Part shown: piece by piece, positions 25,939-34,436 of the stretch
How positions within the stretch are numbered: the stretch's first letter is position 1
Layout: each line of letters begins with the position of its first letter
NCBI GenBank assembly: GCA_024655945.1
Contig: JANLFK010000001.1
Coordinates: 652,116 to 716,115, forward strand
Source: a candidate division KSB1 bacterium
GTDB taxonomy: Bacteria > Zhuqueibacterota > Zhuqueibacteria > JANLFK01 > Oleimicrobiaceae
Direction of reading: 5' to 3'
DNA length: 64,000 nucleotides
The notes under the pieces: model-generated
What the model saw: only the letters and a program-made list of their open reading frames with translations
Databases searched by the model: none
Told to the model about the DNA's origin: nothing
Position numbers and translations under genes: made by a program

Positions 25939-28900
25939 TCACCGCAACTTCAAGGTCATCACCTCAAACGGTGAGAGCTTGATGCGTCCGCGTCCTTGTT
26001 CCCACCCTGGGCCTCCGCGCTCTCGCTCTAACAAATCCGCCACGTATGCTTTCTGTGTGCCGAGCTGCGCATGCACCGCGGCGGCAGCAGGTAGGCCCGC
26101 CGATTCATACAGGCGGAGGACGAGACTCTGGTCGTCTTCGCTCTGTTTCAGGGTGTCCACCACCAGCGATGGCGCGCCTGAGATGGCGACAAAGCTCATC
26201 CTTTCGGGCAGGGTGCCCGCGTGAGGCTTCTGGCGAATCACAAGAAGCGGCGCATTCAGCTCATAGCCCGCCTGCACCGTCCCACCTGCGCGCCAGTCGC
26301 CTGCGTGGGCCCAGAGCGCGTAGCCAAAGCGATGCAATCCTTCGTCGGTCTGTCCATTGTACAGCACGCCATATTGGCAACTTTGCGGGTCTGGCGCATA
26401 GCAGTTCTTTAGCAAGGTCAGGCGCAGGACGTTGTCGCGCACGTCGTAGCCGTACTTGCAATCGTTGAGCAGGCTCACTCCGTAGGTTCCGTCGCCAAGG
26501 TCTGCCCAGCGCTGCGCCGGCACTTCGAAGCGCGCTTGCTCCCAGGAGGTGTTGCGGCGCGTGGAGCGCGTGATGGCGCCGAACTGGATTTCGTAGGTGG
26601 CCCGTTCTGCCCACACCGCCACCGGGAAGGCTACCTTGAGCAGAGTGCGCGGATCGTGCCAGTCGGCGAGCGTGTCAAAGTCGATGCGGCGCAGGTCGCG
26701 ATAGAAGATGATGTCCTGAGCAAGGGAAGACCGGCTGCAGGCGAGCCGCACCCTTGCCACGGCGCACACCGGTCCGGCGTGGAAACGGACCTTTCCCCTT
26801 GGCCGCAGAAGCTGCAGGGGCCGAGCCTCATAGTCCGGCGCGATCTCCCAGGCCTCCCAGAAGGGCGGATAGTCCAAGAAGGTCTGCAGCACATTGCCGC
26901 GTGCGCCCTTTGCCAACACCTGCCGGGAGCAGTCCTTGTCCACGAGCCGTAGCAGCTCTCCCCTCTCGTTCAGCACGGCCTCGAAATGGGGTGTGAGCAC
27001 CCTGCCGTCCTCTGCCCGGCAGTCAGGCTGGGTCGCCGCCGGGCGTCCCTCCACCAAGCGGAAGGTGGTGTAGCCACAGGGCGGGACGTCGTGCGCGATG
27101 AACAGCACCTCCTCCCTTCCGTCCACGCGCCGCAGCCGTTGGTGCGGCACCGGACGACCGGAAAGGTCTTCGATCCTCAAGAAACGGGCCAGCCCCTCTG
27201 CAGGCAACGCAACTACGTCCGTGCGCGGCCAGCCTAAGGTGTTGAAGACGAGGAGGCTCTCCCCTGCACCGCCGGTGTTCACTAGCTCGCCGAGGGCCTG
27301 CAGTGCGTTGTCCCTTGCCCGGCCGGCATTTTCCCGCACGAACTCATAATCGGCCAGCGCATCCTGATAGACCTCGGGAATCGAGCTTCCCGGCAGGATG
27401 TCGTGGAACTGATTGCGCAGCAGGCGCTCCCAGCACGCACGCAAGGTCTCCGCCGGATAGGCGTGTCCAAACCGCGAGGCGATAGCGGCCAGGAGCTCGG
27501 CGTCGCGCAACAGGAGCTCGCACTGGCGATTCTCGCGTTTGATGGCGCCATGCGTGGTGTAGGTGCCGCGATGTCCCTCGAGGTAGAGCTCGTCTGCCCA
27601 CACCGGCAGGTCACGGCTATTCCGGCGTGCTGCAGCGAAAAACTGCTCCAAGCTCCCCTGCCGCAGAATCGGATGCCCTGGCGCGTGCGCCAGGCGCTTC
27701 TGCTGTTCCAAATGCGCACGGGTCGGCCCGCCACCGCCATCGCCGTAGCCAAAGGAGAGGAGCACATCGCGCGCCGAGTCCTTTTGGCGAAAGTTCTCCC
27801 AGGATTCTCGCACACCGGCCGCGTCCAGGCCCGCGCTGTAGGCCTGGCGATGAAAACAGAGGTGCGCCAGCACGCGCGAGCCGTCCACGCCTTGCCACCA
27901 AAACGTGCTGTACGGAAAGGGGTTCTGGTACAGCCACCCAATTTTGGCGGTGAAGAAATAGTCGATCCCAGCCTTCTTAAGGAGTTGCGGCAGCGCCCAG
28001 GAATAGCCGAACACGTCCGGGAGCCACAATACCCGCGCCGGGGCGCCGAATTCCTGTTGCAGGAAGCGTTGTCCGTAGAGAAGCTGCCGCACCAGCGACT
28101 CGCCGCTGGGAATGTTGCAATCGGCCTCGACCCACATGCCGCCGGTCGGCTCCCATTGCCCCACCTTGACCTTCTCGCAGATGCGCCGGTACAGGTCCGG
28201 GTAGGTCGACTTCACAAAGGCGTAAAGCTGCGGTTGGCTCTGCACAAAGTGGTACCAGGGATACTCCTCCATCAGCGCCAGCGCCGTGGCGAAGGTGCGC
28301 GCGCTCTTGCGCTGCACTTCCTTGATTCGCCACAGCCAGGCGACATCAATGTGCGCGTGTCCCATGGCCCACACGCGCCCAGGACAGCGGGAAGGCAACT
28401 CTTGCCAGGCGCGGCGGAAAAACCGCCCTGCGCGTTCCACTGCCGCAAAATAGTGTGCACTGCCTGGTTCCCGGGGATCAAGAAGCCGCATGGTCTCTGC
28501 CAGCAGTGTTGCCACCTGCTGCCGTTCTTCGGAGCCGGGTGGCAGCCCCGCCCACACATCCAGAGCAACGCGCAGGTCGTGGTAAAGCTCCCATGCGGCC
28601 GGCCACAGGAGCCGCAACTCAGCTTGGCGAAAGATGCGTCTTTCGTGGGTGAGTCCCGCGTAGGCCTCTATGGCCAGCGCAAAGCGCTCCCCTCCTTTCG
28701 CCCGGGGCGTGAGCAGATGCTCGCGGTGGTTGAGGTCGATCCCTTGCGCCGGCGCCCCATCCACGAAAAGCAACGACTCGTCAATATCGAGGTAAACTTG
28801 CACTGGACTGCCGCGCCACTGCTTGGGGACCTCGGCGTGCGCAAAGAACCAGGCCGTCTGGTCATAACCACCCCATGCGGCGGGCAGTTCAACTTCCGGC

Positions 28901-29034
28901 CAGTTCGCATCAGGGCCGGCCGCCACTCGGTCCGGAGCCATTTCGCCCTCCCAGATGCGCCACCGCGCCCAAGGTAACCGTGCCGCCCACAGATGCTGCT
29001 GCAACTCAATTGCGAATCGTAGGACTTTCTCCAC
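25939..29034 (-). CDS. Alpha-mannosidase, glycoside hydrolase family 38
   Basis: A 1031-residue GH38 enzyme, the usual length, probably cytoplasmic since no signal peptide is seen. The zinc site is in MGHAHIDVAWLW (about His226, Asp230), the nucleophile Asp near 340 in WLPDVFGYSWALPQLL, and other conserved parts include QSQPQLYAFVK, PTGGMWVEADCNIPSGESLVRQ and the C-terminal beta-domains with ALRLYESAG. It hydrolyses alpha-mannosides such as high-mannose glycan fragments, working with GlcNAc-handling genes next door. The GTG start (29034) has GGAGG 4 nt upstream; an upstream TTG in frame at 29085 lies inside the promoter. Divergent from nagA. Confidence 0.9.
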   Translation of the reverse strand: MEKVLRFAIELQQHLWAARLPWARWRIWEGEMAPDRVAAGPDANWPEVELPAAWGGYDQTAWFFAHAEVPKQWRGSPVQVYLDIDESLLFVDGAPAQGIDLNHREHLLTPRAKGGERFALAIEAYAGLTHERRIFRQAELRLLWPAAWELYHDLRVALDVWAGLPPGSEERQQVATLLAETMRLLDPREPGSAHYFAAVERAGRFFRRAWQELPSRCPGRVWAMGHAHIDVAWLWRIKEVQRKSARTFATALALMEEYPWYHFVQSQPQLYAFVKSTYPDLYRRICEKVKVGQWEPTGGMWVEADCNIPSGESLVRQLLYGQRFLQQEFGAPARVLWLPDVFGYSWALPQLLKKAGIDYFFTAKIGWLYQNPFPYSTFWWQGVDGSRVLAHLCFHRQAYSAGLDAAGVRESWENFRQKDSARDVLLSFGYGDGGGGPTRAHLEQQKRLAHAPGHPILRQGSLEQFFAAARRNSRDLPVWADELYLEGHRGTYTTHGAIKRENRQCELLLRDAELLAAIASRFGHAYPAETLRACWERLLRNQFHDILPGSSIPEVYQDALADYEFVRENAGRARDNALQALGELVNTGGAGESLLVFNTLGWPRTDVVALPAEGLARFLRIEDLSGRPVPHQRLRRVDGREEVLFIAHDVPPCGYTTFRLVEGRPAATQPDCRAEDGRVLTPHFEAVLNERGELLRLVDKDCSRQVLAKGARGNVLQTFLDYPPFWEAWEIAPDYEARPLQLLRPRGKVRFHAGPVCAVARVRLACSRSSLAQDIIFYRDLRRIDFDTLADWHDPRTLLKVAFPVAVWAERATYEIQFGAITRSTRRNTSWEQARFEVPAQRWADLGDGTYGVSLLNDCKYGYDVRDNVLRLTLLKNCYAPDPQSCQYGVLYNGQTDEGLHRFGYALWAHAGDWRAGGTVQAGYELNAPLLVIRQKPHAGTLPERMSFVAISGAPSLVVDTLKQSEDDQSLVLRLYESAGLPAAAAVHAQLGTQKAYVADLLERERGGPGWEQGRGRIKLSPFEVMTLKLR

Positions 29035-29072
29035 ATCTCCTCCATTACCGGTCCGTCCCAGCTCGAGGCCGA

Positions 29073-29101
29073 AATATAGCAACAAATGCCGCCAAATGCA
29101 A
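29073..29101 (-). promoter_or_regulatory. Promoter of the alpha-mannosidase gene
   Basis: On the minus strand TTGCAT (29096-29101) and TATATT (29073-29078) are 17 bp apart, start near 29066. This supports the GTG start at 29034. The -35 and -10 hexamers are identical to those of the divergent nagA promoter. Confidence 0.75.
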
Positions 29102-29423
29102 GCGGGCCATCACAGCGGCCAACCTGAACCAGGTGGCGACCACAGAGCACACGCAGAGCAGAGTTCGGGGCCGGCAAACGTTGGTGCCAAGCCGGGCGCG
29201 GCGCCTCACCGCACTTACCGTTCTGCGGGGACGAACAGCCACCAGCCCCGCCTCGGCATGGAACAGCTGGCGTGCCCCTCCCAGGGGAGAACGTGGTTCG
29301 CTTGGCAGCGGGAGGAGGATTTGCCTTGCGGATGAACCAGCGGCGGTTGACGCCCGTGATGTCGGCTCTCGCTCCTCTGCGTTGGCTCGCGCGGAGCTTC
29401 TTGTCGCCAGCGCAACAAAGACC
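29102..29423. other. Divergent intergenic region between GH38 and nagA promoters
   Basis: About 320 bp flanked by two outward-facing promoters with identical hexamers. No gene is recognisable; several open frames read through it in both directions but lack domains and ribosome-binding sites. I do not see a clear long palindrome that could be named an operator. Confidence 0.4.
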
Positions 29424-29452
29424 TTGCATGCCTGGAGCAAAATGGCTATATT
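29424..29452 (+). promoter_or_regulatory. Promoter of nagA
   Basis: TTGCAT (29424-29429) and TATATT (29447-29452) with a 17-bp spacer; start near 29459. The leader is about 20 nt and contains CGGAG before ATG 29480. Confidence 0.75.
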
Positions 29453-29479
29453 GGCGCAAGGAACCAATCGGAGACGCCT

Positions 29480-30637
29480 ATGCCAGAACGCCTCTTGCTC
29501 AAGAATTGCCTGCCGTACGACGCGCGTAGGAATGCCGCGCCAATCGACCTCTTGCTCGAAGATGGACGCATTGCCCAGATGGGGCCCAAGCTCTCCGCTC
29601 CGCCGGGAGCAGAGACCCTGGAGGCCGAGGGCCGCGTAGTGGCGCCAGGGTTCATTGACGTGCACATTCAGGGCGCAGGCGGCGCGGATGTGCTGGACGG
29701 GACAACGGAAGCCCTCCACACCATGGCCCGCACCCTGCCCCGCTTCGGCACCACAAGCTTCTTGGCGACCACCGCCTTTCACTTCAACAAACCGAACCAC
29801 CACTTGGAGGTGGCCGCCCGCGCTGTTGGCAAAGACTTGGGAGGCGCGCATCTGTTGGGGATTCACTTGGAGGGGCCGTTCATCAACCCGGATAAGCGCG
29901 GCGGTATGAGTCCCACCTGCATCGGGCCGCCATCCTCTCGTACCTGGGGCGAGGTCTTTCGACTCACCGGCGACGCTCTGAAGATGATGACCATTGCCCC
30001 GGAGCTGAACGGGGCGATACCGCTGGTCATCGAGCTCCTTGGCAAGGGGGTGGTGCCCTCATTCGGACATTCGGCGGCGACTTACGAGCAGGCGGCACAG
30101 GGTTTTGCTGCTGGTATCAGGCATGTCACCCATCTTTTCAATGCTATGGCGCCCTTTCACCATCGGGTGCCTGGGCCCCTGCCCGCCATCGCCGAGACCA
30201 AGGGCGTGACTGTGCAGCTCATCGCCGATGGCGTGCATGTGCATCAGGCGGCGGTGCGTTTGGCGTGGCGCCTTCTCGGCCCGCAGGGCATTGTCTGCAT
30301 CACCGATGGCATCCAGGCCCTCGGGCTTCCCGAGGGCGGGTACGTTTACAACGGCAGGGAGTACGAGGCGCGCAACGGGATCGCCCGCTACTTAGACGGC
30401 ACGCTCATCGGCACAGCGATGGGGCTGAACAGTCTGGTGCGGCGATTGCAGCTTTTCACCCGTTGTTCGCTCAAGCAAGCCATCGACACGGTGACTGCGA
30501 ACCCGGCGCGCCTGCTCGGTCTGCAGCGCAAAGGCGCCCTGGCAGTGGGAGCGGACGCTGACCTGGTAGTGCTGGAAGAGGGTCTTGCCGTCTGGGCCAC
30601 GATAGTCGGCGGAAAGACTCGCTTTCGCAGAGAATGA
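29480..30637 (+). CDS. nagA: N-acetylglucosamine-6-phosphate deacetylase
   Basis: A 385-residue amidohydrolase that removes acetate from GlcNAc-6-phosphate. The barrel motifs are complete: PGFIDVHIQGAGG (His62, Gln64), HLEGPF (metal-binding Glu131), SFGHSAA (His197), THLFNAM (His218), ADGVHVH, and the catalytic Asp276 in CITDGIQALG. The HxQ pair instead of HxH is compatible with a mono-metal enzyme like that of E. coli. It is transcribed divergently from the alpha-mannosidase gene and lies near a ROK kinase, permease and SIS protein, consistent with GlcNAc catabolism. No nagB is visible. Confidence 0.95.
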   Translation: MPERLLLKNCLPYDARRNAAPIDLLLEDGRIAQMGPKLSAPPGAETLEAEGRVVAPGFIDVHIQGAGGADVLDGTTEALHTMARTLPRFGTTSFLATTAFHFNKPNHHLEVAARAVGKDLGGAHLLGIHLEGPFINPDKRGGMSPTCIGPPSSRTWGEVFRLTGDALKMMTIAPELNGAIPLVIELLGKGVVPSFGHSAATYEQAAQGFAAGIRHVTHLFNAMAPFHHRVPGPLPAIAETKGVTVQLIADGVHVHQAAVRLAWRLLGPQGIVCITDGIQALGLPEGGYVYNGREYEARNGIARYLDGTLIGTAMGLNSLVRRLQLFTRCSLKQAIDTVTANPARLLGLQRKGALAVGADADLVVLEEGLAVWATIVGGKTRFRRE

Positions 30638-30699
30638 GGCGGGCCACACCCCGCGTTGGGGCATGGCACCGCCGTGCGCCCGCCTCGTCATGGGCTGCT

Positions 30700-30859
30700 G
30701 GCAAGCCGGAGGCTTGCCCTACCACGGCGAACGGATGCCTCACAGATTGGCGTGGCAGGAGCACTGCGCTCCTGTACCCCTTTCTCATGGCCGCTCCCCA
30801 AGACGTTCTCTCTGGCAGTATCCCGCAGGAACACAATAGGGCAAGCCAAAGGCTCGCCC
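30700..30859. repeat. Cluster of short palindromic intergenic repeats
   Basis: The 380 bp between nagA and the SIS gene (30638-31016) contain three hairpins: 30700-30718 (GGCAAGCC/GGCTTGCC, loop GGA, then CTACC), 30757-30773 (AGGAGC/GCTCCT, then GTACCCC) and 30839-30859 (GGGCAAGCC/GGCTCGCCC with one mismatch, then TACGG). All share a stem followed by a short TACC-like tail. They match the style of the 545-718 block. No protein-coding gene is seen here. Confidence 0.6.
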
Positions 30860-31016
30860 TACGGAAAGAACAGACCAACTTTGGAGAGTTGGCCTACACG
30901 TACAGCAAGGTTGCCGTGGCGCTTGGAGGCCGTGTGCTGCTGCGCCCATTCGCCGCAACGGCGGCGTCTACCTACGTCGCCCCGCGGCTCATGGCTCCTC
31001 TAAGCCATTCCCTCTG

Positions 31017-31778
31017 CTACACCCCGGCAATCCTCCTCTTGTACTCAGCCAGCGCCTCGCTCAGCCGCTCACGAGCCGTCGTGTCGCCTGGCACATTGTG
31101 CGAGGGATGAATGTACAGACGGTGACCCTTTTCCACGAGAATCTCGGCCACGGTGCTGATGATCATCCACACCGCCGTGGTGAAGGCGATGGTGGAGATA
31201 GGGCCCACGTTGTCCACGTGGTTCTTCAGCGCGACTACCGCATCGCGCGCGGGCACACAGGTGTCCACCACCACATCGGCGAGTTCAAAGATCTTCTTTC
31301 CGGAAGAGTGGCGCGTGGGCGCATCCTTGAAGGCCTGGGCCGAACCGGTGGCCACCACTTTCATGCCTAACCTCTTGGCCTCCAGCGCAACGTCGATGTT
31401 CACATTGTTGATGCCAGAATGGGAGAAGATCCACATGGTATCGCGCGGATCGAAGGTGTAACTGCGCATGATCTCCTTACCATACCCTTCCACCCTTTCG
31501 AGAAACACGAACTGGTGCACGCCCATCTCGCCCACAATGTGGGTGAAGAATGACAGCGGCAGTTCGATCATGGGATGGAAACCGACAAAGCCGCCGATGC
31601 GGGGGTACATCTCCTCTACCGGCAGGGTGGCGTGGCCGCAGCCGAAGGTATGCACCCAGCGCCCTGCGCCGATGGACTCGGCCATGATTGCCGCCGCTTG
31701 GGCAATATTCTCACGTTGCGTGGCCGCGATGTCATCGATAACCTTGCGTGCGTGGCCAAGCCAGATGTCAGCCAGCAT
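31017..31778 (-). CDS. SIS-domain sugar-phosphate binding protein (UPF0309/COG4821 type)
   Basis: A 253-residue cytoplasmic protein with a SIS fold, resembling the UPF0309 family of uncharacterised phosphosugar-binding proteins. Typical SIS stretches are WVHTFGCGHATLPVEEMY, WIFSHSGINNVNIDVALEAKRLGMKVVATGS and DTCVPARDAVV. SIS proteins isomerise or deaminate phosphosugars, or act as sugar-phosphate-sensing regulators. Placed 16 bp after the MFS permease in an operon with a ROK kinase and close to nagA, it could act on glucosamine-6-phosphate in place of NagB; this is inference. ATG 31778 has AGGGAG upstream. An in-frame GTG/ATG further up overlaps the permease. Confidence 0.82.
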   Translation of the reverse strand: MLADIWLGHARKVIDDIAATQRENIAQAAAIMAESIGAGRWVHTFGCGHATLPVEEMYPRIGGFVGFHPMIELPLSFFTHIVGEMGVHQFVFLERVEGYGKEIMRSYTFDPRDTMWIFSHSGINNVNIDVALEAKRLGMKVVATGSAQAFKDAPTRHSSGKKIFELADVVVDTCVPARDAVVALKNHVDNVGPISTIAFTTAVWMIISTVAEILVEKGHRLYIHPSHNVPGDTTARERLSEALAEYKRRIAGV

Positions 31779-31794
31779 TGCAAGCTCCCTGTTG

Positions 31795-32961
31795 TCAGTT
31801 CGTCTGTACGGTGCGCGCCAGGCGGCCACTCACCACGGTGAAGAGCCCGCCTGCGCACAACAGGCCAATGGGGATGAGGAGGAATGAGGCGCGCAAGCCG
31901 TGCGCGTCGCCGATCACGCCTGCCAAAGCCGGCAGGGTCATGCCGCCGGTCAATGCCATCACAAAGGCAATACTGAACGCAGTGCCGGAAAACCTCGGGT
32001 AGGCGTCACCGACAAAGCTCAGCACCGTGGGGAAGAGCCCGGCGAATCCTGCGCCGATCACGAACAGGCCGACCAGCGCGAGTCCCGTTGAGCGCGAAAG
32101 CAAGGTGAGAAGTGCGCCAACTAAGGCAGTGGCCATGGCGACGCGCACCACCTTCGCCCGAGCTGCCGCCTTGAGCATCGTACCCAAAATCAGGCGCGCC
32201 CCGACAAGCCCAAGCCAATAGGAAACCAGGCAGAGCACCGCCTTGTCTTGCCTGACGCCAAGCTCTTCCTGCAAAAACACCGCGCTCCAGCTCCCCGTGG
32301 TAATCTCCATGCCGCTTTGAAAGAAGAGCATGCCGCCGAGTAGGAGCAGGGTGGGCTGACCCACCAACTTCAGAGCATCGCGGAGAGGAAAGCCTTGCGC
32401 ATGCTTCGGCTTTGGAAAAGGCACGGCCAGCGTGAACAGCAGCGGGACCGCCACGGCAGCCCCGGCGATGCCGATGACCCACTGGTAGCTGGTCTGTGTG
32501 CCGAGCGCCCCGAGCAGCAGCGGCACCCCCGTGGCGCCGATGCCGAAAAAGACCCCCAGGAGGTTGAGACCGGCGCCACGTCCTTCCTCACTGATTTCGG
32601 CCACTAAGGCATTGGTCCCACCATTGATGACCCCGCCCCCCAGCCCGATGAGGAAGACGAAGGCGCGCAGCACGCCCATGGAAGGCGCCAGGGCAATCCC
32701 CTCGAACCCTATCAGGAGAAGGGCAGTGCAAAAGGCCAACAAGGCCTTGTAGCCGTAGCGGTCGGCGATCGGGCCAAAGACCAGAGAGCCGCTCAGGATG
32801 CCGAAGGAAAGAAGCGCCATGAGCGAGCCGGCCGCAGCCTTGCCGATGCCGAACTTGGGGATCACCTTCGGCAAAATGGCGCCCAGGGTGGTGAGCACCA
32901 CACCGAACATCAGCATCCCCAAACAGCAGGCTGCAAACACCTGCGCACGACGATAGCTCAT
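31795..32961 (-). CDS. MFS sugar permease (FHS/FucP-like)
   Basis: A 388-residue major facilitator transporter with about twelve hydrophobic segments, starting MSYRRAQVFAACCLGMLMFG. The loop 2-3 motif is GPIADRYGYKALLAF, and GGGVINGGTNALVAEIS with NLLGVFFGIGATGVPLL resemble the fucose/N-acetylglucosamine (FHS) group. Substrate is probably a neutral or amino sugar, by analogy with the operon. GAGGAA lies upstream of ATG 32961. The gene sits between a ROK kinase gene (7 bp) and the SIS gene (16 bp). Confidence 0.88.
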   Translation of the reverse strand: MSYRRAQVFAACCLGMLMFGVVLTTLGAILPKVIPKFGIGKAAAGSLMALLSFGILSGSLVFGPIADRYGYKALLAFCTALLLIGFEGIALAPSMGVLRAFVFLIGLGGGVINGGTNALVAEISEEGRGAGLNLLGVFFGIGATGVPLLLGALGTQTSYQWVIGIAGAAVAVPLLFTLAVPFPKPKHAQGFPLRDALKLVGQPTLLLLGGMLFFQSGMEITTGSWSAVFLQEELGVRQDKAVLCLVSYWLGLVGARLILGTMLKAAARAKVVRVAMATALVGALLTLLSRSTGLALVGLFVIGAGFAGLFPTVLSFVGDAYPRFSGTAFSIAFVMALTGGMTLPALAGVIGDAHGLRASFLLIPIGLLCAGGLFTVVSGRLARTVQTN

Positions 32962-32968
32962 GACTTCC

Positions 32969-33943
32969 TCACCATGTTTTCTTTCCGGCTGCCAGCCAGG
33001 CGAGGCGGGCGGCGCCATAGAGTCCTGCCTCGCCACCCAACGCGGAGGCCACCAGCCGCACCTGGGTTATGCTGATGGGCTGCGCCCACAGCCGTGCCTC
33101 TTCGGCGATACGTTCCAAAAACTGCACGGCCGGGCCAAAGACCCCGCCCCCGAAGATGATCTGCTCCGGGTTGAAAAGGCTCACCAGGTTAGCCACTGCC
33201 ATGCCCCAAAAAGCGATGCACTGGTCAAGAACGCGAATGGCCAGCCCATCTCCTTGGGCAAAGGCGGCAAAGACATCCGGCGCGGTGAGCTGCTCCGCGG
33301 GCTTTGCGCGCAATGGGCCACGATAATCGGGTTCGCGGGCGAGGAGCTCGCGGGCAAGGCAGGCGATGCCTGCGCCCGAAGCATAGTATTCAAAGCAGCC
33401 GCACGCCTTATACTCAGGGCGGTAGGGCCTGTCCAAGGCCAACCAGCCAATGGCGCCGGCCACATCACCGTGTCCCCGCAGCAGGTGGCCGTCGACCAGG
33501 ATGCCGGCGCCAATGCCCGTGCCCACCGCCAAGAAAATGGCGTTTCGGCACCCCTTGGCCGCGCCTTGCCACGTCTCGCCGAGGATGTAGGCGGCACGGT
33601 CGCTGTCGATGGTCACCACCAGCCGCGATGTAGCCGGCAAAGAGCTAATCTCCTCAAGGAGGGGGTACTCCTGCCACCCTGGGATGTTCGGCGCCCACAC
33701 CCGACCGCTGGCAGCGTAGTAAATGCCCGGTACCGAGACTCCAATGGCCTGCGGCAGATAGCCGCCGTCCTCCGCTGCCTCGAGCAGAGCGTTGATCTGG
33801 GCGCAGATGAGGGCGCCGACCTCGCGACCGCTCCTCTGTTGCAAGGGCACGATGTCTTTGCGCAGCGCCTGGCCCTCCTCGGTGAAAAGGGCCGTGGCCA
33901 ACTTGGTGCCACCCAGGTCGAGAGCTAACACGACGGGAGTCAC
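32969..33943 (-). CDS. ROK-family sugar kinase
   Basis: A 324-residue ROK kinase. The ATP site begins MTPVVLALDLGGTKLATAL (DLGGTK at 9-14), followed by GVSVPGIYY, DSDRAAYILGETWQG, FLAVGTGIGAGILVDGHLLRG (phosphoryl-acceptor region), and PEQIIFGGGVFGPAVQF. The usual ROK zinc site CxCGxxGCxE is reduced to ACGCFEYYASG, so zinc binding is doubtful. The substrate could be glucose, GlcNAc or ManNAc. First gene of the ROK-permease-SIS operon, with its own promoter. The GTG start at 33943 is chosen because longer frames begin inside the promoter. Confidence 0.88.
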   Translation of the reverse strand: MTPVVLALDLGGTKLATALFTEEGQALRKDIVPLQQRSGREVGALICAQINALLEAAEDGGYLPQAIGVSVPGIYYAASGRVWAPNIPGWQEYPLLEEISSLPATSRLVVTIDSDRAAYILGETWQGAAKGCRNAIFLAVGTGIGAGILVDGHLLRGHGDVAGAIGWLALDRPYRPEYKACGCFEYYASGAGIACLARELLAREPDYRGPLRAKPAEQLTAPDVFAAFAQGDGLAIRVLDQCIAFWGMAVANLVSLFNPEQIIFGGGVFGPAVQFLERIAEEARLWAQPISITQVRLVASALGGEAGLYGAARLAWLAAGKKTW

Positions 33944-33992
33944 CTTGGTCCGCCTCGCTCTTTCTTTGTTGCCACTCCCACGAATTGGTGAC

Positions 33993-34021
33993 AATATAAG
34001 AAAACGCCTGGGCGATTGCAA
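33993..34021 (-). promoter_or_regulatory. Promoter of the ROK-MFS-SIS operon
   Basis: Minus-strand TTGCAA (34016-34021) and TATATT (33993-33998) with a 17-bp spacer; start near 33986, leader about 43 nt to GTG 33943. Confidence 0.75.
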
Positions 34022-34180
34022 GAAGAAAAAGGCCCAACGCCGCGAGGGGCGTTCTACCGACAGGGCACCTTTCTCTTGCCGTCATGTGGGGGCGCTCGCT
34101 TCTCAGCAGCCCTCGCTGCCCAGCCGTGCCGCGGAAGCAGCTTTTGCTCCACCCCGAACGCAATCCGGCGCAGAAAACAC

Positions 34181-34209
34181 TTGACTTTTGCCCCCGCTGT
34201 GATTATATT
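34181..34209 (+). promoter_or_regulatory. Promoter of the SusC-like receptor/GH18 set
   Basis: TTGACT (34181-34186) and TATATT (34204-34209) with a 17-bp spacer; start near 34216. It faces away from the ROK operon promoter at 33993-34021. The 159 bp between the two promoters has no gene. Confidence 0.75.
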
Positions 34210-34215
34210 GCACGC

Positions 34216-34436
34216 GGCGGCCGGCCCAGTGGTGGCTCGTCTTTGTCTCCCGGACCCCGGCCACGCACCGCGGGAGAACAAGGCGTCCAGAAAAGCGAGA
34301 GGCGACCTTGGCTCACATATTGGGTGCGACGACACCATCGACAGACCCCACGCGAGAGGGAGTAATCCTCCTCGCTCCTTCCTCCACAGGGAGCAAGCTA
34401 CAGTGCAATCGTCTCCACAGCACGGAGGGATCACAT
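34216..34436 (+). other. Long 5' leader of the SusC-like receptor gene
   Basis: About 220 untranslated nt between the predicted start and ATG 34437. An imperfect stem can form near 34351-34375 (GCGAGAGGG against CCTCCTCGC). No known riboswitch class is recognised. The GGAGGGA ribosome-binding site lies at its end. Confidence 0.4.

Noticed and set aside
28668-29459. Minus-strand frame through the GH38/nagA interval
   Set aside because: It overlaps GH38 in another frame, crosses both promoters and has no domain.
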